Below are positions 6,832-12,089 of a DNA stretch of 12,089 bases, piece after piece (position 1 is the first letter of the stretch; every line of letters starts with the position of its first letter). A model generated the notes under the pieces. That model did no database searches. It was not told the origin of the DNA and worked only from the letters and a program-made list of their open reading frames with translations. This stretch comes from Zetaproteobacteria bacterium (GTDB lineage: Bacteria > Pseudomonadota > Zetaproteobacteria > Mariprofundales > Mariprofundaceae): assembly GCA_021545665.1 (NCBI GenBank), contig JAJRTX010000008.1:1-12089 (forward strand). The letters run 5' to 3'. The translations under genes and the position numbers were made by a program.

Positions 6832-8117
6832 ACGCCGATCTGCTGATTCGTAACGGCCAGGTGATTGATCCGGCCAGTAATATCAATGCAGTGTGTGATG
6901 TCTGGATTAAGGATGCATGCATAGCGGGTATTGGAAAGTTCGATGGCGATGCTGAACAGATCATTGATGCGACCGATCAGGTGGTTTGTCCGGGCCTGAT
7001 TGATATGCATGTACATTTACGTGAGCCGGGTGAAGAATGGAAAGAGGATATTGAATCCGGCTCCCGTGCCGCTGTCGCCGGTGGCGTCACCAGTATCTGC
7101 TGCATGCCCAATACCGGCCCGCATATCGATCATGCAGGCATCGCTCGCCAGATCATTGAGCGCAGCAGACAGGTTGGCTTGTGTAATGTGCATCCGATTG
7201 GCGCAGTCACCAAAAATCTCGACGGCAAAGAGCTGACCGAGATGCGCGAGTTATCACGTTCAGGATGTGTGGCATTTTCCGATGATGGCATGCCGATCTG
7301 GCATGCAGGTGTGATGCGCAAGGCGCTCGAATACGCTTCCAGTTTTGATTTCATGGTCATTCAACATGCTGAAGAAAAACAACTGACCAGGGGTGGCGCC
7401 ATCAACGAAGGCTGGGTATCCACCCAGTTGGGTGTTCCGGGCATGCCTGCCGAGGGTGAGGATAGCATGATCGCCCGTGATATTATGCTGGCCCGCCGGG
7501 TTGATGCCCGTTATCACGTGGCCCATATTTCAACCAAAGGCGCAGTGGATCTGGTGCGTGTTGCCCGTGCCGAAGGTCTGAAAGTAACCACCGAAGCCGC
7601 CCCCCATCACTTCGCTCTGACCGAGGAAGAAGTGCTGGGTTTCAATGCTGATGCAAAAATGAGTCCGCCACTGAGAACCGAAGAGGATCGGCTGGCGGTG
7701 ATCGAAGGTTTAAGAGACGGCACTATTGATGTGATTGCCACCGACCATGCGCCACACCATGAAGATGATAAACGCTGCGGCCTGTCATGTGCCGCCTTCG
7801 GCATCGTCGGACTGGAAACGGTATTACCCGTTTCGCTTGATCTGGTGCGAAATGGCGTACTCTCCCTTAGCGATATGATTGCCAAGTTAACATCAAATCC
7901 GGCCAAATTACTGGCTCTGGATAGTGGCACGCTTTCCAGGGGCGCGGCGGCAGATATATGTATTTTTGATGCGGAAGCAACCTGGACTGTGGATCGCAAT
8001 CAACTGGTGTCCAAAGGTCGCAATACGCCCTGGCATGGCAAGGAAATGACCGGTTTGGTGACACACACGATTAAAGATGGCCGCATCGTGTTCGCCGATG
8101 GAGCAGTTGTTGGCTGA
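6828..8117 (+). CDS. pyrC: Dihydroorotase, class I, with complete metal site
   Basis: This amidohydrolase-fold enzyme cyclises carbamoyl aspartate to dihydroorotate. The 429 residues fit the long class I (Aquifex/Bacillus-type) enzyme, not the ~350-residue E. coli type. Metal-binding and catalytic positions expected from the Aquifex enzyme are present: H61 and H63 in DMHVHLREPG, D153 in FSDDGMP, H180 in IQHAEE, H233 in VAHIS and the catalytic Asp at 306 in IATDHAPHH. This contrasts with the inactive PyrC' protein in the same operon position in Pseudomonas, which lacks the HxH ligands. It overlaps pyrB by 4 nt and pyrK by about 20 nt. It may form a complex with PyrB as in Aquifex; that is inference from gene order. 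Confidence 0.97.
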   Translation: MNADLLIRNGQVIDPASNINAVCDVWIKDACIAGIGKFDGDAEQIIDATDQVVCPGLIDMHVHLREPGEEWKEDIESGSRAAVAGGVTSICCMPNTGPHIDHAGIARQIIERSRQVGLCNVHPIGAVTKNLDGKELTEMRELSRSGCVAFSDDGMPIWHAGVMRKALEYASSFDFMVIQHAEEKQLTRGGAINEGWVSTQLGVPGMPAEGEDSMIARDIMLARRVDARYHVAHISTKGAVDLVRVARAEGLKVTTEAAPHHFALTEEEVLGFNADAKMSPPLRTEEDRLAVIEGLRDGTIDVIATDHAPHHEDDKRCGLSCAAFGIVGLETVLPVSLDLVRNGVLSLSDMIAKLTSNPAKLLALDSGTLSRGAAADICIFDAEATWTVDRNQLVSKGRNTPWHGKEMTGLVTHTIKDGRIVFADGAVVG

Positions 8118-8991
8118 TTCCAGCTGTCTACATCGCAATACTATTTTCGAAGAACAGGCTGAAGTTCTGGCTCATGTCCCGCATCCGGGCGAGCAGTATA
8201 TTCTGCGTTTAAGAGCGCCGAAAACAGCTGCCAGCGCTCTGCCGGGGCAATTTGTACATATCCGCGTGTCCGAAGAGCGCCAGCTGCGCCGCCCGATTTC
8301 AATCATGCTTGCCGATCCTGAGCAAGGAACCATCAACCTGCTGTATAAAGCTGTCGGTGAGGGTACAAGGCTACTTTCCGAGCGCCAAGTGGGAGAATCG
8401 CTGCCCATGCTAGGGCCGATTGGTCAGCCCTTTGATTTATCCGATACATCCAAACGTTATGTGCTGATTGGCGGCGGCGTGGGTATTCCACCGATAATTT
8501 TTGCAGCTGACAGTTTGAATGGCAAAGCGGATGTAGTTGTCTTTGCCGGTTCCGAAGTTGAATTCCCATTTGCTCTGAACCCTTCCGCCACAATCCTGCC
8601 CGGCATTCACGGCAATGCGATCCTCGGCATCGCCTCGCTGGAAGAGCGCAGCATCCCATCCCGACTGGCCTCCAATGCTGGTCTTTATGGCTGTTACGAT
8701 GGCCATGTGCCGAATCTGGCCAGCGATTATCTGACCGCCCTGAATGAAGAAGAACGCAAACACTGCATCCTGCTTTCCTGCGGCCCGCACCCCATGCTGC
8801 ATGCCGTGGCAAAAGTAGGCCGCCAGTTTGATCTGCCGACATACTTAAGCTTGGAAGAATACATGGCCTGCGGCATCGGCGGCTGTGCCGGTTGCGTGGT
8901 AAAAACCCTTGAAGACGGCGAAGAAAAATACCGCCGCGTCTGTGTCGATGGCCCGGTTTTCAATGCCGATCTGTTGCCCGAATTCGCATGA
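8098..8991 (+). CDS. pyrK: Dihydroorotate dehydrogenase electron-transfer subunit (FAD, 2Fe-2S)
   Basis: PyrK passes electrons from the FMN subunit (PyrD, class 1B) to NAD+. The 297-residue protein has a flavin-binding barrel with RRPIS at 64-68, a nucleotide-binding segment LIGGGVGIPPI, the CGPHPML stretch, and a C-terminal cluster-binding motif C258-x4-C263-x2-C266-x15-C282, exactly the PyrK-type 2Fe-2S site. The start is uncertain: ATG 8098 overlaps pyrC by 20 nt; ATG 8077 is upstream and less likely; a TTG at 8110 has GGAG in front of it. No pyrD lies next to it. With 4143-4862 this makes two FNR-superfamily reductases in the same run, but only this one has the iron-sulfur cysteines. Confidence 0.93.
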   Translation: MEQLLADSSCLHRNTIFEEQAEVLAHVPHPGEQYILRLRAPKTAASALPGQFVHIRVSEERQLRRPISIMLADPEQGTINLLYKAVGEGTRLLSERQVGESLPMLGPIGQPFDLSDTSKRYVLIGGGVGIPPIIFAADSLNGKADVVVFAGSEVEFPFALNPSATILPGIHGNAILGIASLEERSIPSRLASNAGLYGCYDGHVPNLASDYLTALNEEERKHCILLSCGPHPMLHAVAKVGRQFDLPTYLSLEEYMACGIGGCAGCVVKTLEDGEEKYRRVCVDGPVFNADLLPEFA

Positions 8992-9533
8992 GTGAACCCT
9001 GGCAGGAGATACTGCATTTCTGGTTCTCGGAACTGGAATCAAAACAGTGGTGGATCAAAGACGAAGCAGTAGACAGAGCAATTGAAGCACGCTTTAAAAA
9101 CCTGCATCAGGCAGCCATAGCAGGAGAATTATCCGAATGGCGCGTGGAGCCAGCCGGACGTCTGGCCGAAATCATTATTCTCGATCAGTTCTCGCGCAAT
9201 CTATTCAGAGGCAGCCCGGAATCATTTGCTTATGACAGCATGGCACTGGTGCTGGCTCAGGAAGCCATCAGAGTCGAAGCGGATCAGACCTTCGAAGCGC
9301 CCGAACAGGCTTTTTTCTACATGCCGTTCATGCACAGCGAATCATCTGCCATCCATGAAGTCGCTTTAAAACTGTTCGATCAACCGGGCGTGGAATTCAA
9401 TCTGGAATTTGAAGAAAAACACAAAGCCATCATAGATCGCTTTGGTCACTACCCGCATCGCAATAGCATATTAGGAAGACAATCAACTCCCGAAGAGATC
9501 AGATTTTTAACACAGCCAGATTCATCATTCTGA
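8988..9533 (+). CDS. DUF924 family protein
   Basis: The 181-residue protein matches DUF924, a helical, TPR-like family of unknown function found in bacteria and eukaryotes. Visible family features are an N-terminal ILHFWFSELESKQWW, the central IIILDQFSRNLFRG (residues ~62-75), FFYMPFMHSE and a C-terminal DRFGHYPHRNSILGRQSTPEE. No catalytic motif or membrane segment is apparent. The ATG overlaps the pyrK stop by 4 nt (ATGA), so it is translated as the last gene of the pyr run. The association does not by itself show a role in pyrimidine synthesis. Length and motifs are complete. Confidence 0.9.
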   Translation: MSEPWQEILHFWFSELESKQWWIKDEAVDRAIEARFKNLHQAAIAGELSEWRVEPAGRLAEIIILDQFSRNLFRGSPESFAYDSMALVLAQEAIRVEADQTFEAPEQAFFYMPFMHSESSAIHEVALKLFDQPGVEFNLEFEEKHKAIIDRFGHYPHRNSILGRQSTPEEIRFLTQPDSSF

Positions 9534-9582
9534 TTTAAGACATGAAAACTTCTCTAGGGTTTCTAACGACCTGCATGTGGGC

Positions 9583-9602
9583 GGGAGCGTAGCGAGCGTC
9601 CC
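9583..9602. repeat. REP-like imperfect palindrome
   Basis: GGGAGCGTAGCGAGCGTCCC folds into GGGA/TCCC plus CG/CG with one bulged G and a 7-nt loop. It lies in the 74 bp between the convergent DUF924 and Trypco2-like genes and lacks a T-tract, so it is not a standard terminator. Similar GC-rich palindromes often flank mobile or accessory segments. No second copy was seen in this window. Confidence 0.4.
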
Positions 9603-9607
9603 TCTCT

Positions 9608-9988
9608 CTATGCTTTTGTTATGTTCTTATTTGATGGAAAAATCATTGGTATGGTAAATTTGATGCGTGATTGTGACCCCGATGTAGATGATGTCTCACC
9701 CTTTGCGCCAAGGCCAATTGACATAACAGAAACTTGAATACCTGCACTGGTTGATTCACCTTCTTGAACTGTAACTGCAACATCAAATTCAACTTTCTCT
9801 ACAACGCGTGTTGGGTCTTCCTGAAGCGCAGAGCTTCGAGTTCTGCCATATGCCTGTGAAGCATCATCGTTCACAATGATATCAGTCGGATTAACAACTG
9901 CATCTGTACCCGATAAGGCTAAATTAGCATCTAAGATACCTTCAGCTATTTGAGATAACGAGCTTTTCACAAAGTCTTTTAGATCCAT
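9608..9988 (-). CDS. Trypco2-like (trypsin-co-occurring domain 2) small protein
   Basis: The 126-residue protein starts with an amphipathic helix (MDLKDFVKSSLSQIAEGILDA), continues with a Ser/Asn/Asp-rich linker, then strands VEKVEFDVAVTVQEGES (~61-77), IQVSVMSIGLGAKGE and a final SRIKFTIPMIFPS. That order of N-terminal helix, E-F-D-V-A-V strand, G-L-G-A-x-G turn and S-R-I-K-F strand matches small proteins annotated as Trypco2 in proteobacteria. The domain is associated with proteases and biological conflict systems in comparative studies, but its biochemical function is unknown and no protease is next to it. No signal peptide or membrane helix is seen. It lies 15 nt downstream of the secreted-protein gene, with GAGGA before the ATG at 9988, so the two probably form an operon. 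Family assignment is from remembered motifs and is moderately sure. Confidence 0.6.
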   Translation of the reverse strand: MDLKDFVKSSLSQIAEGILDANLALSGTDAVVNPTDIIVNDDASQAYGRTRSSALQEDPTRVVEKVEFDVAVTVQEGESTSAGIQVSVMSIGLGAKGETSSTSGSQSRIKFTIPMIFPSNKNITKA

Positions 9989-10003
9989 ATCGCGTCCTCA
10001 TGA

Positions 10004-10369
10004 TTATTTGATTTGGCACTGTCCATAATACTGTGACGGCAGTATTTCTCCTAATATGACAGTGTTTCGGCTGTGGACAGAATTTAATTTACTGTCAATT
10101 GTAGTTGTCATAAGATTGCCCGTCGCAGTTGATTCCAGAAATGAAAGGTGATCATTTGACTCAAGCTTTTTGATTTCAGAACTTCCATTATTACCTAATA
10201 AGTAACTTTTACCAGACACTTTATCTACAATGAAATTAAGCTCGAATTTATTTTTAACTTTGTGGTTTCCTGTTTGATCACTATAGCTTGTATAATTACA
10301 AATATATGTAGTTGTTTCTGCAAAAGCAGTGAAAGGCAATAAGAATAAAAATGCAGTAAATATTTTCAT
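10004..10369 (-). CDS. Small secreted protein with signal peptide, unknown function
   Basis: The 121-residue product begins MKIFTAFLFLLPFTAFAE: one Lys, a hydrophobic core and an A-F-A cleavage site after residue 17, a clear Sec signal peptide. The mature ~104-residue part is polar and rich in Ser, Asn, Thr and Lys, with predicted strands and exactly two cysteines (C24 and C118), one near each end, which could form a disulfide in the periplasm. No lipobox is present. I do not recognise the family. Codon use is visibly more AT-rich than in the pyr genes, suggesting acquisition. The ATG at 10369 has AAGAGGA about 9 nt upstream and overlaps (ATGA) the stop of an 18-codon ORF; the Trypco2-like gene follows after 15 nt. 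Confidence 0.75.
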   Translation of the reverse strand: MKIFTAFLFLLPFTAFAETTTYICNYTSYSDQTGNHKVKNKFELNFIVDKVSGKSYLLGNNGSSEIKKLESNDHLSFLESTATGNLMTTTIDSKLNSVHSRNTVILGEILPSQYYGQCQIK

Positions 10370-10422
10370 CTAAGTATCCTCTTTTGAACATAACTTGGTA
10401 ATAGCATGACTTGATTTTCCAT
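10366..10422 (-). CDS. Possible 18-residue leader ORF coupled to the secreted-protein gene
   Basis: Reading on the minus strand, ATG at 10422 opens an 18-codon frame (MENQVMLLPSYVQKRILR) whose TGA overlaps the start codon of the secreted-protein gene as ATGA. A GGAG ribosome site sits 8 nt upstream (10431-10434). The combination of ribosome site, start and 4-nt overlap fits a translated leader controlling the next gene by coupling. It is too short to judge by composition and has no recognisable family, so it may be chance. Confidence 0.4.
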   Translation of the reverse strand: MENQVMLLPSYVQKRILR

Positions 10423-10637
10423 CTATTACGCTCCTATATACGCCTTTGTTTTCTTAGATATTGCATATTAAAGGCAAAACAAGGAATACGGCTTACTTAA
10501 CCTGAACGTATTATAGACTATCTCAACAAGATTGCCGAAAGTAATTATTTGCTCAAGCAGAAGTACTGGCTGCTTAAAGGTGTTGGTATCAGGCACTGAA
10601 TATTGAATTCATCTTTTGTTCCTCTTTGCTTGCCCAA

Positions 10638-10718
10638 AGACGAACCCGGGAAAGGCACCCGCAGATATTCGTCTGTTTCCTCACGGTGATCATTTGATCG
10701 GGCACAACCCTGTTGCGC
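10638..10718. repeat. Cluster of nested inverted repeats, possible structured RNA
   Basis: AGACGAA (10638-10644) pairs perfectly with TTCGTCT (10668-10674) and encloses CGGG (10647-10650) pairing with CCCG (10658-10661). Next come GATC/GATC (10688-10699) and CAAC/GTTG (10705-10715), the last extended by GC/GC past one mismatch. TGCCC (10631-10635) could also pair with GGGCA (10700-10704) to close the set. It does not match any riboswitch consensus I know. On the minus strand it would lie in the far 5' leader of the secreted-protein cassette. Confidence 0.35.
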
Positions 10719-10771
10719 TATTCCGATAAAATAACTACCACTCGGGTCACCTAAGAGCGGGAAGGAGAGTC

Positions 10772-10860
10772 AAAACCTTTTCGAGTATTGGTTTATTTCT
10801 TATCCCGTTTGTAGATGCGCCGGAGTATTGATTGGCAAATGGAAAAGGTGAAAAAGGTTT
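10772..10860. repeat. Short inverted repeat pair enclosing ~70 bp
   Basis: AAACCTTTT at 10773-10781 is the reverse complement of AAAAGGTTT at 10852-10860, and ACCTTTTC (10775-10782) is also matched by GAAAAGGT at 10842-10849. Inside, GAGTATTGGTT and GAGTATTGATT form a direct repeat 40 bp apart (about 10783 and 10823). It may be a small remnant element, or chance in AT-rich sequence. Confidence 0.3.
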
Positions 10861-10901
10861 CGCCCCATTTGACGATTAATACGGAGGAAACAGCAGCTAC
10901 C

Positions 10902-11273
10902 TTATCCGCCGGATAATTTAGCCTGATAGCCTTCCTTTTCCAGCAATTGAAGCAGCTTATCGCGGTGTTCGCCTTGAATTTCCAGGACTCCGTTTTTTAG
11001 TGCGCCACCGGTGCCGAGTTGGGCTTTTAGTTTTTTGAGCAGAACTTTTAATTCTTTTTCGGGCAGAGGCAGACCGTCAACAATGCTGACGGTTTTGCCG
11101 CCGCGGCCCTTTGATTCGCGGCGGATGCGGATGCCCTGTTTGGCAGGGTTCTTTATGGTCGGTGCGGCGACAGGCTGGTTGCGGCCTTTCTTTTTGCCGC
11201 GTTTGTTGTCAGCCATGGGCTTACCCAGTTGGCCATGTTCTGTTGAATAAACAACCCTGCGATCATCGTTCAT
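10902..11273 (-). CDS. yciH: YciH, SUI1/eIF1-family translation factor
   Basis: This 123-residue bacterial homologue of eukaryotic eIF1 is thought to influence initiation fidelity at the 30S subunit. The N-terminus RRVVYSTEHG resembles the R-L-V-Y-S-T-E-x-G start of E. coli YciH (108 residues). A basic linker (NKRGKKKGRNQ, residues ~23-33) is followed by the SUI1 fold: IRIRRESKGRGGKTVSIVDGL, then GTGGALKNGVLEIQGEHRDKL and the ending 'GYQAKLSGG'. I chose the ATG at 11273, with GGAG about 9 nt upstream; an in-frame ATG at 11303 lies further up and lacks support, and one at 11216 would drop the conserved N-terminus. It is transcribed divergently from the deaminase gene, leaving a 124-bp spacer. 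Confidence 0.93.
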   Translation of the reverse strand: MNDDRRVVYSTEHGQLGKPMADNKRGKKKGRNQPVAAPTIKNPAKQGIRIRRESKGRGGKTVSIVDGLPLPEKELKVLLKKLKAQLGTGGALKNGVLEIQGEHRDKLLQLLEKEGYQAKLSGG

Positions 11274-11397
11274 GCAATTATTCTCCAGTCTTAGATTTGG
11301 CATATTTCATACATTTTTATGCTCATCTGCAATCACTTGTCATTCTGACTCCATTTCAGGTTTGAACGGGATCTATTCATCATCTGCTACTGTCGAT

Positions 11398-11976
11398 ATG
11401 ATTGAGGGTATGAATTTTGAATTGCCGGAATGGCTCACCACATATCTTGCACAGGAAAAAAGATCTTTCCCCGTGCTGGAAGAGCGTATGCGGCTGGTGA
11501 TTGAGCTTTCAAGCCTGAATGTTCAGCATCATACAGGCGGGCCGTTCGGAGCTGCAGTTTTTGATATGGATACGCATCAATTGATTGCCGCAGGTGTCAA
11601 CAGGGTTGTTGAATCCAATAGCTCTGTTGCCCATGCGGAGATAGTTGCCCTGACGCTTGCTCAGAAAGCCGTGGCAAACTTTGATCTGGGTGCAACGGGT
11701 CTTCCAACCTGTGAGCTGGTTTCCAGTACAGAACCGTGTGCCATGTGTTTTGGCGCAATTCCCTGGTCAGGGATTCGCCAGCTTGTATGTGGGGCAAAGG
11801 GAGAGGATGCCCGCCGAATCGGTTTTGATGAAGGGCCAAAACATCCCGGCTGGATCAGAGAACTTGAAGTCCGCGGTATCCATGTGCAAACAGATGTATG
11901 CAGGGCAGAAGCGGCACTGGTGCTCAACAACTATCATGAGAATAATGGTTTTATTTATAATGCCAGACAGGGTTAA
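11398..11976 (+). CDS. Nucleoside/nucleobase deaminase, CMP/dCMP deaminase fold
   Basis: This zinc-dependent hydrolytic deaminase has 192 residues from the chosen start. The zinc and catalytic motif is intact: H79-A-E81 in AHAEIVALTLAQ and P-C114-A-M-C117 in STEPCAMCFGAI. GGPFGAAVFD near residue 47 is the usual substrate-binding start of guanine/cytosine deaminase-like proteins. The C-terminal GFDEGPKHPGW segment marks the 'nucleoside deaminase' group of ~190 residues; the exact substrate (guanine, cytidine or other) cannot be read from the sequence. A frame open to 11272 overlaps yciH and looks non-coding in its first 42 codons. ATG 11398 was chosen, with ATG 11410 possible; neither has a strong ribosome site. 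A purine or pyrimidine salvage role is likely. Confidence 0.88.
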   Translation: MIEGMNFELPEWLTTYLAQEKRSFPVLEERMRLVIELSSLNVQHHTGGPFGAAVFDMDTHQLIAAGVNRVVESNSSVAHAEIVALTLAQKAVANFDLGATGLPTCELVSSTEPCAMCFGAIPWSGIRQLVCGAKGEDARRIGFDEGPKHPGWIRELEVRGIHVQTDVCRAEAALVLNNYHENNGFIYNARQG

Positions 11977-12009
11977 CAGACCGTTTTTTCTAAACTAAAA
12001 GAGGAGATC

Positions 12010-12044
12010 CCCCAGCTCTGCTGGGGAGGCCTTCCCAGTTTGAC
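12010..12044. repeat. Strong hairpin pair after the deaminase gene
   Basis: CCCCAGC (12010-12016), loop TCT, GCTGGGG (12020-12026) is a perfect 7-bp stem. The right arm also belongs to a second, overlapping palindrome, CTGGGGAGGCCTTCCCAG, with one G-T pair. No T-tract follows on the plus strand; on the minus strand the stem is followed by CTCCTCTTTTAG, which could serve a gene beyond the window. The form also resembles the hairpins at ends of IS200/IS605 elements or REP units. Confidence 0.45.
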
Positions 12045-12089
12045 AATTCCGGGATTCTCATTGCAACTCCAAAGTGTGAGCCGCCAAGC

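Larger units (their letters stand above)
10423..10901. other. Non-coding, hairpin-rich intergenic region
   Basis: These 479 bp lie between the secreted-protein cassette and yciH, both on the minus strand. I find no credible gene: the longest open piece without a start is 10501-10599 (32 sense codons), and a 25-codon ATG frame at 10840 lacks a ribosome site. The region holds several inverted repeats, described separately (10638-10718 and 10772-10860), and an imperfect one at 10443-10452 with 10476-10486 (CCTTTGTTTT against AAAACAAGG). It should contain the promoter of the cassette, but I cannot pick one with confidence. Confidence 0.5.

Noticed and set aside
7607..7999. 130-codon minus-strand open frame rich in Ser
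   Set aside because: It is antisense to pyrC in high-GC codon positions; no domain and no ribosome site.
8333..8842. 169-codon minus-strand open frame
   Set aside because: It is fully antisense to pyrK, whose 2Fe-2S and flavin motifs are unambiguous; the translation is rich in Arg, Trp and Cys and looks like a shadow frame.
10501..10599. Open 32-codon stretch reading PERIIDYLNKIAESNYLLKQ and on
   Set aside because: It looks protein-like but is preceded immediately by TAA, has no ATG or ribosome site and no family I can name; at most it is a gene remnant.
10840..10917. 25-codon plus-strand ATG frame (MEKVKKVSPHLTINTEETAA...)
   Set aside because: No ribosome site, overlaps the 3' end of yciH on the other strand, and too short to judge.
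1..12089. CRISPR arrays, tRNA or rRNA genes
   Set aside because: I saw no regularly spaced direct repeats, no tRNA cloverleaf and no rRNA-like sequence on either strand.

Overview
The window reads as a chromosomal segment from a Gram-negative bacterium, most likely Pseudomonadota. The GluRS, PrmA, YciH and ruvX-pyrR-pyrB-pyrC genes are all of proteobacterial style. The ruvX-pyrR-pyrB-pyrC order is the one known from Pseudomonas, but the pyrK appended to it and the intact PyrC metal site are not Pseudomonas-like. A zetaproteobacterial (Mariprofundus-like) or other deep-branching source is a guess from gene content and cannot be proven from this window.

Layout. (1) Positions 1-1215 are insertion-sequence debris: the 3' end of an IS256-family element that cuts off the last part of a trmL gene on the minus strand, then a ~600 bp internally deleted IS1182-type element with recognisable terminal inverted repeats. 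(2) 1274-4065 holds a small DUF1059 gene (minus), gltX (plus) and, converging on gltX, prmA (minus). (3) 4143-9533 is one tightly packed plus-strand run: an FNR-like flavoprotein, ruvX, pyrR, pyrB, pyrC, pyrK and a DUF924 gene. Most neighbours overlap by 4-20 nt, so this looks like a translationally coupled operon. (4) 9583-10900 is an AT-rich accessory island on the minus strand: an 18-codon leader ORF with its own Shine-Dalgarno sequence, a small secreted protein and a Trypco2-like protein, followed upstream by ~480 nt of non-coding DNA rich in inverted repeats. (5) 10902-11976 holds divergent yciH (minus) and a nucleoside deaminase (plus). The window ends in a strong hairpin that may be a terminator or the edge of another mobile element.

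How the genes work together. PyrB and PyrC catalyse consecutive steps of de novo UMP synthesis (carbamoyl aspartate, then dihydroorotate). PyrK is the FAD/2Fe-2S electron-transfer subunit of a class 1B dihydroorotate dehydrogenase that performs the next step; its catalytic partner PyrD is not in this window. PyrR is the PRPP-fold regulator/uracil phosphoribosyltransferase homologue expected to tune the operon. Among the other genes, gltX, prmA, yciH and ruvX serve tRNA charging, ribosomal protein modification, translation initiation and rRNA processing. The least ordinary part is the minus-strand leader ORF / secreted protein / Trypco2-like cassette at 9608-10422, which has the look of a horizontally acquired accessory unit.
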